Assembly: GCA_002496565.1 (NCBI GenBank)
Contig: DAKJ01000018.1
Location: 843,947-881,401 of the forward strand
Reading direction: 5' to 3'
Length of the DNA stretch: 37,455 nucleotides
Source of the DNA: Methanosarcina sp. UBA289
GTDB lineage: Archaea; Halobacteriota; Methanosarcinia; Methanosarcinales; Methanosarcinaceae
Shown here: piece after piece, positions 16,297 through 24,828 of the stretch
How the letters are laid out: each line of letters opens with the position of its first letter
Numbering within the stretch: the first letter of the stretch is position 1
Program-made: the position numbers and the translations under genes
The notes under the pieces: generated by a model
Database searches by the model: none
What the model saw: the letters and a program-made list of their open reading frames with translations, nothing else
Told to the model about the DNA's origin: nothing

Positions 16297-17094
16297 ATTA
16301 TCTCCTTAATGTATGATTTATCTTCAGTGTTTATTATTTGCCTTGTTTATTATTTGCCTTATTCATATGGCAATACCTGTTGGTGATAATTGTTGCTCTG
16401 AATTCAGTCGCTGTACCTTGAAGTAAAATTCAAAAACTGTTCTAAGAGACTAGTAGATTGCAGATTAGCAAATTACAAATCTACAAATCTGGATACATTA
16501 TAAAAGTTCACACGCTCTAGTTAAATTTCAGGTGAAATTTCAGACAAGTCCATTTCAAATTTACACTTTTTAATGAATGAACTATATTGCGACCTGACAG
16601 TTAGTTTGAAATTAAGTCCCCAAATCTGTCTGAAGAGACTATTTTTAACTTAACTTCAACTGGAAGTCAAAGGCTTGAATCGGCATTTCAGGAAGGCCTG
16701 ATAAGACTCTTTAATACGGCGGCCGTAAATAAATATACTTTAGATATCGTGCCACGGTATGCAAGCCGTCCTACTAAAGATTACCGTATGTCCTATGAAA
16801 GTATTTCTTAACAAAGCGGATTAATATTAATAAAGTATGCTCGTGATTATCTATTCTGCCGCCTGCAGTTTTTCAAGCTAAAAGGTATTCCTAAAACCAT
16901 AGGATTGATATCTCTATTTTTCTTTGGATACTCTGCTGGAGAACTAGAGGCTTCTTGTTCTGTAAAATTCTAGGAAATTATTTTGGGGCAGAGAATAACT
17001 GAGATATCAAAATTTTTAACTTTGCAGCTTTGTCAAAACAAAAACTTAAAACAAAACCTTATTTATAGTAAAGTTTCATTATGTACGTGATACC
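16297..17094. other. Spacer between rpa1 and kptA with dyads
   Basis: This is about 800 bp without a recognisable gene. A compact dyad, TACGGC-G-GCCGTA, lies at 16715-16727. About 30 bp further, ACGGTA (16754-16759) and TACCGT (16782-16787) form another inverted pair. This could be an operator region or a structured RNA. The right end holds the kptA promoter. The left end, upstream of rpa1, is AT-rich (GTTTATTATTTGCCTT repeated at about 16328-16358) and probably holds the rpa1 promoter. Confidence 0.45.
17058..17070 (+). promoter_or_regulatory. kptA TATA box, short or no leader
   Basis: CTTATTTATAG is centred about 31 nt upstream of the kptA ATG at 17095. With the usual archaeal spacing of about 26 nt from TATA centre to start site, transcription would begin within about 5 nt of the ATG. 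There is no Shine-Dalgarno sequence, so a leaderless or very short-leader mRNA is inferred. Confidence 0.5.
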
Positions 17095-17718
17095 ATGATT
17101 CGAAAATGCACTGAGCACGGCTATTTTAGAGGAGGCAGCTGTCTGCAGTGTAAACGCCCTGGAAGATACCTGCTTGACGACAGCAAGGAGGAAAAGCTTG
17201 GCAGGTTTGTTTCTGGAACTCTCAGGCATTTCCCAGAATCGGCAGGCGTTGAAATGGACAGATTCGGCTGGGTTAACATTAACGATTTCTGTGACGTCAT
17301 GAGAAAGCGGTACATCTGGATGAGAAAGGAATACCTTTACGCCCTTGTAGAATCCGATGAAAAAGGAAGATATGAAATCCGCGACTCCAGAATCAGGGCA
17401 CGTTACGGGCACTCTGTCAATATTGATCTAGATTATAGGGAAAGTGACTCTCCATACCTGTATTATGGAGCAAGCCCTGAAGAAGTCGATGTTCTTCTGG
17501 AAAACGGAATTTTTCCGATAAAACAGAGATATGTTCATCTCAGCACTTCATATGAAAAGGCAGTGGAAGTATCCCTCATTCATACTGAAAATCCTATTAT
17601 CATTCAAATTGATGCCTTTAAAGCTCAGGAAGATGGGATCTCCCTCAAACTTGCAACCGATGACATCGTACTTACGGAAAAGATACCTCCTGAATACCTT
17701 TTTGTCGTTGAAGATTGA
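17095..17718 (+). CDS. kptA: RNA 2'-phosphotransferase (Tpt1/KptA)
   Basis: A 207-aa enzyme that removes an internal RNA 2'-phosphate using NAD+, yielding ADP-ribose 1'',2''-cyclic phosphate. Visible features are an N-terminal zinc-finger-like C5-x2-H8 with C16-x2-C19, then the core RNA-binding Arg-His pair at R44-H45 (TLRHF), RARYGHS at 101-107 with the NAD-contacting His106, YYGAS (usually HGT) at 123-127, and QRYVHLS with R145 and H148. The N-terminal metal site is common in archaeal members. In archaea no known pathway makes the 2'-phosphate junction, so the physiological substrate is unclear. It is convergent with rtcA, another RNA-end enzyme. Confidence 0.93.
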   Translation: MIRKCTEHGYFRGGSCLQCKRPGRYLLDDSKEEKLGRFVSGTLRHFPESAGVEMDRFGWVNINDFCDVMRKRYIWMRKEYLYALVESDEKGRYEIRDSRIRARYGHSVNIDLDYRESDSPYLYYGASPEEVDVLLENGIFPIKQRYVHLSTSYEKAVEVSLIHTENPIIIQIDAFKAQEDGISLKLATDDIVLTEKIPPEYLFVVED

Positions 17719-17810
17719 CTTTAAAGGACCTTAAAGGACTTTAAAGGGTTGACTTTAAGGTTTTCTCAAATCTTTCTTGGTACTTTTCCTTTCTTTTTTC
17801 CTTCACTCTT

Positions 17811-18821
17811 TTAACTCACGGATATTTCGAAAAGGCCTTCCTTTTCCTCTATTTTGAATTTGACATCAAGAAACTGTTCAGTAATCCAGATATTTGTCGC
17901 AGTATGAAGAGAAAGTTCTCTAACAGTGTAAGAACTGTCTCCTGCAAGGGCCATATACGGTATCAGCTGGTCTGCCAGATGTGTATCTACAGAAGCTCCT
18001 GCTCTAAGTTCAGGAATAATTTCGTCTGCAGCACTTTTGCCTACTCTTTCTGCGGGAAGCCCTCTTTTCCCAAGTGCACTCCCGCCTATATAGCCTGTCC
18101 AGAGGGTTATCCCGCTTCCAGTGGAAAAAGCTTCAAAAGATTGAGTTTCTATCTGAGACTGATAGCCAGCTTCCATTAGTCTTATACTCGCAGCTTCGGC
18201 CTGGCGTAAAGGTACATGGGTCGGAAGATTCGAAGCATGAGAAATTCCCTTGATTTTTTCTTCTTCTTCTTTTAAAAAATGAAAGCCCTGTAACCTGCAC
18301 GGTTTAAAATAAGCTGAAACTTTTCCTCCTCCTTTAGGGTAGTAGCCATGTTCCTTCAGTGTTACGCTGGCTGAATAACCAAGCCTCTCAAGAGCCCTGA
18401 GGGTTACATGCTGCAGGTAGTCTATTGTCGGAGACCAGGCCACGTCGGTTCCTCCTTTTACCGTAAGTTCTACCTCTTCTTTTGCAAATGGCAGGGCGGG
18501 CATAATGCACTGGAGGAGCAGAGTTATGCTTCCTGCTGTCCCAATATCAATATCATACTTTCCCCCCTCTATTTCCACTGGAGCAAAAGAAAGCTCAGTA
18601 GAGCCTGGAAAAAGTCCCGAGATCTGAGCCTTAAATATCCTGGCTGCAGCTTCCAGAGCCTTTAAATGTTGTTGCTTTAGGCCTGGATTTGGCCTGTTTT
18701 TCCTGATATTCGTAACCCTTATCTCTTTCCCGGTAACTGCAGAAAGAGCAACAGCCGTTCTAACCAATTGCCCTCCTCCTTCACCGTAAGAGCCGTCGAT
18801 CTCTAACATTTGCTTCCCCAT
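17811..18821 (-). CDS. rtcA: RNA 3'-terminal phosphate cyclase
   Basis: A 336-aa ATP-dependent enzyme that converts an RNA 3'-phosphate into a 2',3'-cyclic phosphate through a covalent His-AMP. The family N terminus LEIDGSYGEGGGQLVRTA, the RPNPGLKQQHL segment, HGYYPKGGG (about 158-166) and DTHLADQLIPYMAL with the nucleophilic His at about residue 281 are all present. Length is normal. The start may be ATG 18821 (MGKQM...) or ATG 18809; GGGGAAGC sits just before the latter, which would give 332 aa. It lies convergent to kptA and 69 bp downstream of the FAD oxidoreductase gene. A third ORB-like sequence is embedded at 18563-18583. Confidence 0.95.
   Translation of the reverse strand: MGKQMLEIDGSYGEGGGQLVRTAVALSAVTGKEIRVTNIRKNRPNPGLKQQHLKALEAAARIFKAQISGLFPGSTELSFAPVEIEGGKYDIDIGTAGSITLLLQCIMPALPFAKEEVELTVKGGTDVAWSPTIDYLQHVTLRALERLGYSASVTLKEHGYYPKGGGKVSAYFKPCRLQGFHFLKEEEEKIKGISHASNLPTHVPLRQAEAASIRLMEAGYQSQIETQSFEAFSTGSGITLWTGYIGGSALGKRGLPAERVGKSAADEIIPELRAGASVDTHLADQLIPYMALAGDSSYTVRELSLHTATNIWITEQFLDVKFKIEEKEGLFEISVS
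18563..18583 (+). other. ORB-like sequence inside rtcA
   Basis: CCCCCT-CTA-TTTCCACTGGAG matches the pattern ACCCCT-N3-TTTCCACTGGA shared by the two intergenic ORBs at 16 of 17 fixed positions, in the same orientation and spacing. It lies in the rtcA coding region, over codons for about residues 80-87. It could be a true Orc1/Cdc6 site or a chance product of coding constraint. Confidence 0.4.
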
Positions 18822-18890
18822 ACTTTACTGAATTTATCTTTTTATCCTTCTGCCTTTCTTTTACTTTTCTTCCGTGTACTCTCCTTTCTT

Positions 18891-20360
18891 TTACTTTCTT
18901 TCCTTCTCCTTTTTATTTCGAATTGCAGCTTTTACAGCCGGTCGGAGAGGATCCACAAGCATAGAAACCGGTGGTGCATAACAGGTTTCTAGGTCAAGAA
19001 GGTCGCTGATAGTAGTCTTTTTTCGGATTGCAAGGGAAAGAGTATCGATCCTTTCTTTTATTCCTTCTCCTCCTGCAAGTTGCGCACCCACCAGAACATC
19101 GTCTTTGAACAGGAGTTTAATGTACAAGTCTTTCCGACCCGGATAATAGGAAGCTCTCGTACGTCCTCGGGAAAATCCTGTAATTACCTCTATTCCATGG
19201 CTTTCAGCCTCTCTTGAGGTAATACCAACTCCACCAAATTGTAAATCTCCTGCCACAGCTACCCAGGGGTTGGCAAGCGGCCCGAGAGTAGTACATTTTC
19301 CTGTGATATTGTTGCCTATTATGTCAGCCATATGCCGGGCTGTTGTGCCCAGCTGACTTAATCTTGTTTCCCCTGTTATAAAGTCTGTTACTTCCACACA
19401 TTCTCCGCCTGCATACACGTAGGGAAGAAATTCTTCTCCTGCCTTAACCTGGAGCATATCATTTACAATTATTCCTCCGGCTTTTCCGATTTCAATCCCG
19501 GCTTCAAAGGCAAGGGAAATCTCGGGTCTAATCCCGCTTGCAAAAAGCACAAGATCTGCGGGAAGCTGCCTATTCCCAACGTACAGTGTTTTTTCTTTCC
19601 ATAAACCTGCAGGAAAAGTTGCAAGTTCCCCGAAGATGACCTCAACCCCGATATTTTCCAGATGTTCCTTTATGATGTCTGAAATATCAGGATCCAGTTG
19701 TTTGGAAAGCAGGTTTTTGCTTCTGCTTATGAGGAAGGTCTCAATTCCCCTTCTCGAAAAGGCTGCTGCACACTCTATTCCTATTGTTCCTGCACCTATT
19801 ATGCAGACATTCTCAACAGTTTCCAGAGCTTTTTCAAAGAGCACTCCATCAGCAAGACTCCTCAGAGTAAAAACGCCATAAGGAAGAATGTTTGTGCCAC
19901 CTGTTAGAGGTATAAAAGGTAGGCTGCCTGTAGCAATTACGAGCTTGTCAAAAGGATAAATTCCTTCGCCTGTCCGAACAATTTTTAAATCCAAATCTAT
20001 TGATCTGGCACACTCGTTCAGCCTGACATCTATCCTATTTTTTTTGAAAAATTCCTGGGGCTTCACTATTAATTTTTCAAAACTCTCAATTTCCCGACCC
20101 AAAACAAAAGGAATTCCACAGTGGCTGTAAGCAGTATGGGAATCTCTTGAGATTACGGTAATCTCAAAATCGCTCTGTCTTCGTATTTTAGTAGCAACCG
20201 CCATGCCACAGGCTCCCCCTCCTATAATAACCACTTTTACAGGACCCTTTTTTTCAGGGCTGTATGCGGATATGGCTTCCTGAAATTCTCCCTTAGCCCC
20301 GGCTGCTTTTTGGATCTCATTCTCATCTACAGCGCTTTGTTTACCAAAATCTCTTCCCAT
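18891..20360 (-). CDS. FAD-dependent pyridine nucleotide-disulfide oxidoreductase (CoA-disulfide reductase/NADH oxidase-like)
   Basis: A 489-aa flavoprotein. After a charged N-terminal extension of about 40 residues comes the FAD dinucleotide fold VVIIGGGACGMAVA, then the redox-active Cys in AYSHCGIPF. The NAD(P)-binding fold CIIGAGTIGIECAAAFS, the FAD-binding YAGGECVEV and the C-terminal dimer-domain CYAPPVSMLVDPLRPA follow. The single-Cys motif and CYAPP tail place it with CoA-disulfide reductases and NADH oxidases, but the exact electron acceptor cannot be read from sequence. The N-terminal extension is atypical, and an internal start after it is possible. A TATA-like CTTATAATA on the minus strand at 20387-20395 is about 31 nt from the ATG, so a short leader is likely. 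Confidence 0.86.
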   Translation of the reverse strand: MGRDFGKQSAVDENEIQKAAGAKGEFQEAISAYSPEKKGPVKVVIIGGGACGMAVATKIRRQSDFEITVISRDSHTAYSHCGIPFVLGREIESFEKLIVKPQEFFKKNRIDVRLNECARSIDLDLKIVRTGEGIYPFDKLVIATGSLPFIPLTGGTNILPYGVFTLRSLADGVLFEKALETVENVCIIGAGTIGIECAAAFSRRGIETFLISRSKNLLSKQLDPDISDIIKEHLENIGVEVIFGELATFPAGLWKEKTLYVGNRQLPADLVLFASGIRPEISLAFEAGIEIGKAGGIIVNDMLQVKAGEEFLPYVYAGGECVEVTDFITGETRLSQLGTTARHMADIIGNNITGKCTTLGPLANPWVAVAGDLQFGGVGITSREAESHGIEVITGFSRGRTRASYYPGRKDLYIKLLFKDDVLVGAQLAGGEGIKERIDTLSLAIRKKTTISDLLDLETCYAPPVSMLVDPLRPAVKAAIRNKKEKERK

Positions 20361-20386
20361 AATCTTAATAGTTGTATCTCACGCCT

Positions 20387-20395
20387 ATTATAAGT
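20387..20395 (-). promoter_or_regulatory. TATA box of the FAD oxidoreductase gene
   Basis: On the minus strand the bases read CTTATAATA, centred about 31 nt upstream of the ATG at 20360. No Shine-Dalgarno sequence precedes that ATG. The expected start site would give a leader of about 5 nt, which supports 20360 as the start despite the unusual N-terminal extension. Confidence 0.45.
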
Positions 20396-20541
20396 TTTTA
20401 AATTGCCGAAAAGCTTTCAAGCTAATGAGTGGTGGACTTATAAAAATGATTTAATCAGGTTCTTTTTATAGGATAAGTTACTTGAAAATCTACCCATCAC
20501 AGATGAAAATAGGCTTCTGATATTGTTTGGACAAAAGACGA

Positions 20542-20650
20542 AAGGTACTCTCTATACCTCAGGGGAGCTGAACGAGCGAGTTTGGGAGTGGGGGGTTAGT
20601 ACATAAAAAAGTTTCTATGCCTCGCCCGTTCAATTTTTTACAAGTCCTTT
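20542..20650 (+). ncRNA. Candidate small structured RNA or repeat element
   Basis: Three consecutive pairing elements are visible. AGGTA-CTCTCTA-TACCT forms a small hairpin (20542-20558), and CAG-GGGAG-CTG follows. A 12-bp stem comes next, TGAACGAGCGAG (20569-20580) with CTCGCCCGTTCA (20621-20632), containing one A-C mismatch and closing a loop of about 40 nt. The long stem is followed by A-T6, and after a further CAAGTCC by T8, as in a terminator. There is no coding capacity. It may be an sRNA, or a copy of a dispersed non-coding repeat. Confidence 0.35.
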
Positions 20651-21870
20651 TTTTTATATATACTTTTCTAAATTTTCCACTTTATTATTTTTTACACTTT
20701 TTAAGCTCTTCTAAGCTATTCTGAAAGACTCCTCCTGAAATTGTTCTAAAAATATACTAATTTTCAAAATATCAAGCATGAAAATATGACTTTAATTTGA
20801 TAAAATTCTTTAAATAACCACAAAGTTCTTAAATCCTGCCGGCATTAAATACATGAATTTAAAATATGTGGCGCACAGAGTTCCTCATTTGCCGAGATTC
20901 CTTTAAAGGTGGGCAGGAGCTGTTCTGCAGGTCATATCATTGATTAACAACTTCGCCTATTCATCATCGCTGAACTCGTAAAGATAATCCAATGTAATTA
21001 ATTCACATGCAAATATAATAAAAACTTCAGATTTACTGCATTATCACTCAGGGCTAAAATAATCGTCCAATTTAAACTAGAATTCATACATCACTCACCC
21101 ATGAAGAGAAAGTCAAAAAGTGCTCTCAATAAACCTGGTACGTATTCAACTTACCACTTACCAAATTATCAGTATGAAGCCTCTATAGTACGGGATAGGG
21201 CGTCTGGCACATATTGGCTGTTCATGTCCGGATTGCCCGCTTTTAAGGGGCATTTCTTGAAAACTTGAGTTATCAGGCTCATTGAAAAGTGAACACATAT
21301 TTTGACTTCCGGCTCTGAAGTCTATCTCAGGGCCATAGTAAAAACTTATGTTGGGGCAAGGGCTTTCGGGCAGATATGGAAAGCCTCAGGAACAACGCAG
21401 GTATTATTGTGTCTGCCCAGTCAAAAGTCAGGAGATTCTCTATCTAAAAGAACCTTATCTAGGCTGAGATAGGCTTGGAACTTTAATAGGTTTTCATAAG
21501 GTAAGAGCTTTCGCCAAACCGCTTAATTTCTGGCAGAATGTCAGATTAGGTTCTCCTGGCATAAGTATAACTGAATAGAAACTCCAGGCAGGTCTAGAAC
21601 TCTCTTTCGGTTACATTTGTCATTGATTCTTGAATCTGCCTATTCAAGGGTGTTGTCCCTGAGCCGATATGAACTCTGATTTTTTACTATTTTTGCATTG
21701 TCCAGAGCTTTACGAGTTTTCGAAGTCTATAAAATAATTTATACTGTCAGAAAACTAATGAATTGTAATCCAGAAGGGCAATCAATCACAATTGTTGGAA
21801 AAACTCAGATGGAATTTAGTTTAAAATAATTATCATGATAAATCATTGACAATACATACGGAGAATTCAT

Positions 21871-23427
21871 ATGCAAAATACAGATACTACAAAATACATC
21901 ATTCATTCCAAAATTAACGCTGATGGGGTAATTGAACGTCCTGATATTGTAGGTGCGATCTTCGGACAAACTGAGGGATTACTCGGGGCTGATCTTGATC
22001 TTCGTGACTTGCAAAAAACTGGCAGGATCGGTAGAATCGAGGTAATGGTTACGGCTAAAGGAGGAAAGACCAAAGGAAATATCTTTGTTCCCTCAAGCCT
22101 TGATAAGGTCGAAACTTCGATTCTTGCTGCGTCTCTTGAGACTATTGACAGAGTGGGACCCTGCAGCGCTAAAATTGAGGTTTTCCAGGTAGAAGATGTA
22201 AGAGCTGTAAAGCGAAAGAAGATTATTGAAAGGGCAAAACTCATTTTTACTAAAATGTTTGATGAGACCGTTCCCGAGTCTCAGGAGCTAGCCGACGAAG
22301 TTAGGCAGTCTGTAAGAATCGATGAACTAACTTACTATGGAAAGTCCAGAATTCCCTGTGGGCCGAATGTTCTTAACTCAGACGCCATCATTATTCTCGA
22401 GGGGAGAGCCGACATTCTGAATCTGCTCCGCTATGGCATAAAGAATACTATCTGCGTAGGTGGAACGAACATTCCCCCTGAAGTTGCAGAACTTACTAAA
22501 AAGAAAACAGTAACAGCTTTTACGGATGGGGATCGTGGAGGAGAACTCATAATACGTGAGCTCCTGCAGGTGGCAGACATCGACTATGTTGCCCGTGCCC
22601 CCGATGGAAAATGTGTAGAGGATCTTGTCCAGAAAGAAGTTATAAGAGCTCTACGCCGGAAAGTTCCTGTAGAGCAGATCATTGAGAAATATGGAATCCA
22701 GGAAAAGGAAGGCGAAGAAAGTGCCTGCAGAGTGGAGAGAGGCGCCAAAAGAAAGATAAGGGCACCTGAAATTGTGCCCAGGATTGCTGAGAAGAAACTA
22801 CACAAGCGTATTAAGGTACACAGAGTCTCTCCAAAGCCAGATCTTTATGGAGAGGAAATTGCGGAAGAAGAAACGAAAAGAGTAGAACCTACAAGAATTT
22901 TTGAAAGGGCTCCAGAAAAACTGGCTGAAAAAATTTCGGAAACAACTCCTGTGAGTGCAGAAAAGGTCAAAACGAGACCTATCGTTGCAAAACCTCAGAT
23001 TTCAGCAAGGGCAGTTCCTGCTGCCGTCAGAGTTCCCAGAGAAAAGCCTGCCGAAAAGGTTTCAGCGGCCGTTAAAGTTCCAGGAGGTGAGGCTGTCAGG
23101 GTCTCTCCTGCCCCGATAAAGACAGTTTCTATCTCTCCTGAAGCCGCCAGATTCAGGTCTCATGTCGAAGCTCTGAAAGGAACCTTAACGGCTAGAATTC
23201 TTGACTCACAGGATAAGGTAATAGAGGAGATTGCAGTCCGTGATCTTGCGAGCAGGCTTAAAACCTATAAAGAAAACATCCAGAGCGTAGTCTTCGATGG
23301 TGTGATTACTCAGAGGCTCGTTGATATTGCCTCAAGTAACGCAATTAAGAACATAATAGGTGTAAAGATAGGGAACGTAGCCAAGGTTCCTGCTGACATG
23401 GAAGTTTTGACCGCAAGCATGCTTTGA
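21871..23427 (+). CDS. dnaG: Archaeal DnaG primase-like protein, exosome subunit
   Basis: A 518-aa archaeal DnaG homologue. The N-terminal region is about 1-165. The Toprim domain has the catalytic Glu in ILEGRAD (E177) and the metal-binding DGDRGG at 219-224. A long Pro/Val/Lys/Glu-rich linker runs from about 290 to 425, followed by a conserved C-terminal module (about 430-518). The family has primase activity in vitro in some species and is a stable subunit of the archaeal RNA exosome, recruiting poly(A)-rich substrates; the main role is probably RNA decay. The ATG at 21871 has GGAG 8 nt upstream. A pyrimidine-rich terminator-like tract follows the stop. Confidence 0.95.
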   Translation: MQNTDTTKYIIHSKINADGVIERPDIVGAIFGQTEGLLGADLDLRDLQKTGRIGRIEVMVTAKGGKTKGNIFVPSSLDKVETSILAASLETIDRVGPCSAKIEVFQVEDVRAVKRKKIIERAKLIFTKMFDETVPESQELADEVRQSVRIDELTYYGKSRIPCGPNVLNSDAIIILEGRADILNLLRYGIKNTICVGGTNIPPEVAELTKKKTVTAFTDGDRGGELIIRELLQVADIDYVARAPDGKCVEDLVQKEVIRALRRKVPVEQIIEKYGIQEKEGEESACRVERGAKRKIRAPEIVPRIAEKKLHKRIKVHRVSPKPDLYGEEIAEEETKRVEPTRIFERAPEKLAEKISETTPVSAEKVKTRPIVAKPQISARAVPAAVRVPREKPAEKVSAAVKVPGGEAVRVSPAPIKTVSISPEAARFRSHVEALKGTLTARILDSQDKVIEEIAVRDLASRLKTYKENIQSVVFDGVITQRLVDIASSNAIKNIIGVKIGNVAKVPADMEVLTASML

Positions 23428-23881
23428 GAGAACCTTAATTTCTCTCAATCCTCATTCTTTTTTATTTCCCTTCTCTAATATTATTCCTTTCTACTTCCCC
23501 TTAATTTCCTATTTCTTCTCCCGAATGCTGAATTTCTTTCTTTGTTCCTATATTCTCATCTTCTAAAGTCAATTTCACTCTGGTTATCATTTTATGTGTA
23601 ATATTTGTATGTGTAATATTTGTATGTGTAATATTTGTATGTGTAATATTTGTATATGTAATATTTGCATAGAAGACTTGTTAGATCACCACGATTTGGT
23701 ATTATTTTCACACTATAATGTTAAACTTCACACTTTCTTCCATAATCCTTCATTATTTATCATATACATTATATGGAAAACCTTATCATACAAAACTAGG
23801 AAGTACATTTCCTCGGATAATTCTTTTATCCGATTCAAGATAATATTAAATTGATCTTGTAAAATTGTAGGTCTGTTCGCT
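23428..23881. other. Spacer between dnaG and the UPF0058 gene
   Basis: The first 100 bp are pyrimidine-rich with several T-runs, probably the dnaG terminator region. A five-copy 15-bp tandem repeat follows at 23594-23668. The rest is AT-rich and carries the upstream region of the UPF0058 gene. An open frame through the tandem repeat is a by-product of its 15-bp period and is not called. Confidence 0.55.
23594..23668. repeat. 15-bp tandem repeat, five copies
   Basis: The unit ATGTGTAATATTTGT is repeated perfectly at 23594, 23609, 23624 and 23639. A fifth copy at 23654 differs at two positions (ATATGTAATATTTGC). It is a minisatellite in the 3' spacer of dnaG. Near-perfect identity suggests recent slippage, so copy number may vary between strains. 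Confidence 0.95.
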
Positions 23882-24160
23882 ATGCACAAGGAAGAGCTCA
23901 TACAACTACACACATATATGGCCCAAATGAAGAGGTATTTTGAAAGGCACGGGGTAACGCACGAATTCGATGATTACAAGGCTTTATCTATAAGCCCTGT
24001 ACACATTCACCGGAGCAAGGCAGATCACAAGCGCGCAATTTTTATTTTAGGAGGCGAGCTTGCGACTCTTATGTCCCGGGACGACCCTATCTTTGAGGAA
24101 ACACCAGCCCATATGAGGGAATCGCTGAATTCCGTCATCAAGCTCATGGGTAATAACTGA
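23882..24160 (+). CDS. UPF0058 family protein
   Basis: A 92-aa protein of the archaeal UPF0058 family, starting MHKEELIQLHTYMAQMKRYF and containing SPVHIHRSKADHKRAIFILGGELA. The family is small, all-helical and conserved in euryarchaea; its function is unknown. Several His residues (H2, H10, H19, H23, H41, H43, H49) could bind metal, but that is only a possibility. The ATG at 23882 has no clear Shine-Dalgarno sequence. Its 3' end overlaps the convergent GNAT gene by 17 bp. Confidence 0.87.
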   Translation: MHKEELIQLHTYMAQMKRYFERHGVTHEFDDYKALSISPVHIHRSKADHKRAIFILGGELATLMSRDDPIFEETPAHMRESLNSVIKLMGNN

Positions 24161-24674
24161 TAGGGCCCTTGAAAGTGATGAAGAATTCGTTATCTGAAAA
24201 TACAGATTCCAGATATTTTTGTTTTGAGATCAGGAGACGGTAAGGGTGGAGGTGCATCTTCATCACCATCCCGTCTTCTCCATCTGAGTAATATTTTTTC
24301 TCGGTCCAGCAGGGTACAAATCCTAAGGACCTATATAATTTTTGTGCTCCTTTATTACTATTTCTTACTTCGAGCCTTGCGTATCGAAGCCCGTTAGCAA
24401 CAAAAATGTCACAAATAGCATGAATTAGTCCTGTACCTATTCCTCTTCCCCGATATTCTTCTTTGACACCGACAGAAAAAATGTGCCCTTCATTTCCTGC
24501 GGAACGGTAACCTACCACATACCCCACGATTCTTCCATCCTGCTCTGCGACAAGGAAACCATCCCCTACGGTTTCATAAAAACTCATGTACAAGATGGAG
24601 TTGTGCTCCGAAAAGACCTCACTTTCAATTTCAACTACTTCCTGGAAGTCCTCAGGTGCAAAATGCCTTATCAT
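24144..24674 (-). CDS. GNAT family N-acetyltransferase (RimI-like)
   Basis: A 176-aa acetyl-CoA-dependent N-acetyltransferase. The acetyl-CoA-binding loop is EEYRGRGIGTGLIHAI (about residues 73-88), preceded by GHIFSVGVK on strand 4 and followed by YARLEVRNSNKGAQKLYRSLGF, the usual motif B region with the Asn and Tyr of RimI-like enzymes. The acceptor (protein N terminus or small molecule) cannot be read. About 25 residues after MKMHLHP have no place in the fold and run into the convergent UPF0058 gene, overlapping it by 17 bp. Confidence 0.88.
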   Translation of the reverse strand: MIRHFAPEDFQEVVEIESEVFSEHNSILYMSFYETVGDGFLVAEQDGRIVGYVVGYRSAGNEGHIFSVGVKEEYRGRGIGTGLIHAICDIFVANGLRYARLEVRNSNKGAQKLYRSLGFVPCWTEKKYYSDGEDGMVMKMHLHPYRLLISKQKYLESVFSDNEFFITFKGPISYYP

Positions 24675-24828
24675 AATATCTAATATATTCCTGCCATTTT
24701 ATTATTTCTTCGAAAGGAAAATTATTCCTAAAGTCTGTTTGCAGTTCTTCTGAAGCTGCTCTAAAGTCCTGCAGTTCATACTTTATAAACTTGTCTTATA
24801 AATCTTATTTAGGGATCCGTGCACAGGC

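Larger units (their letters stand above)
20361..21870. other. 1.5-kb gene-poor spacer upstream of dnaG
   Basis: No confident protein gene is seen. A candidate structured RNA or repeat element lies at 20542-20650. A 55-codon frame at 21101-21268 (MKRKSKSALNKPG...) has no recognisable relatives. About 21340-21470 reads, in broken frames, as a Tyr-Gly-Lys-Pro...Arg-Tyr-Tyr-Cys-Val-Cys stretch faintly like a zinc-finger transposase, which would fit a decayed insertion sequence; support is weak. A hairpin TATCT-AGGCTG-AGATA is at 21455-21470. The last 60 bp hold the dnaG promoter region. Confidence 0.4.

Noticed and set aside
18116..18127. Fourth ORB (TTCCAGTGGAAA)
   Set aside because: The dyad core is perfect but there is no G-string at the correct distance on either side, and it lies within rtcA codons.
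20361..21870. RNase P RNA or SRP RNA in the long dnaG upstream spacer
   Set aside because: I looked for the conserved GAGGAAAGTCC-type core and the SRP helix-8 motifs on both strands and found neither.
23594..23854. Open frame starting in the 15-bp repeat and reading MCNIC repeats
   Set aside because: The Met-Cys-Asn-Ile-Cys pattern is produced by a 15-bp repeat whose period is a multiple of three. There is no ribosome binding site and no family resemblance.
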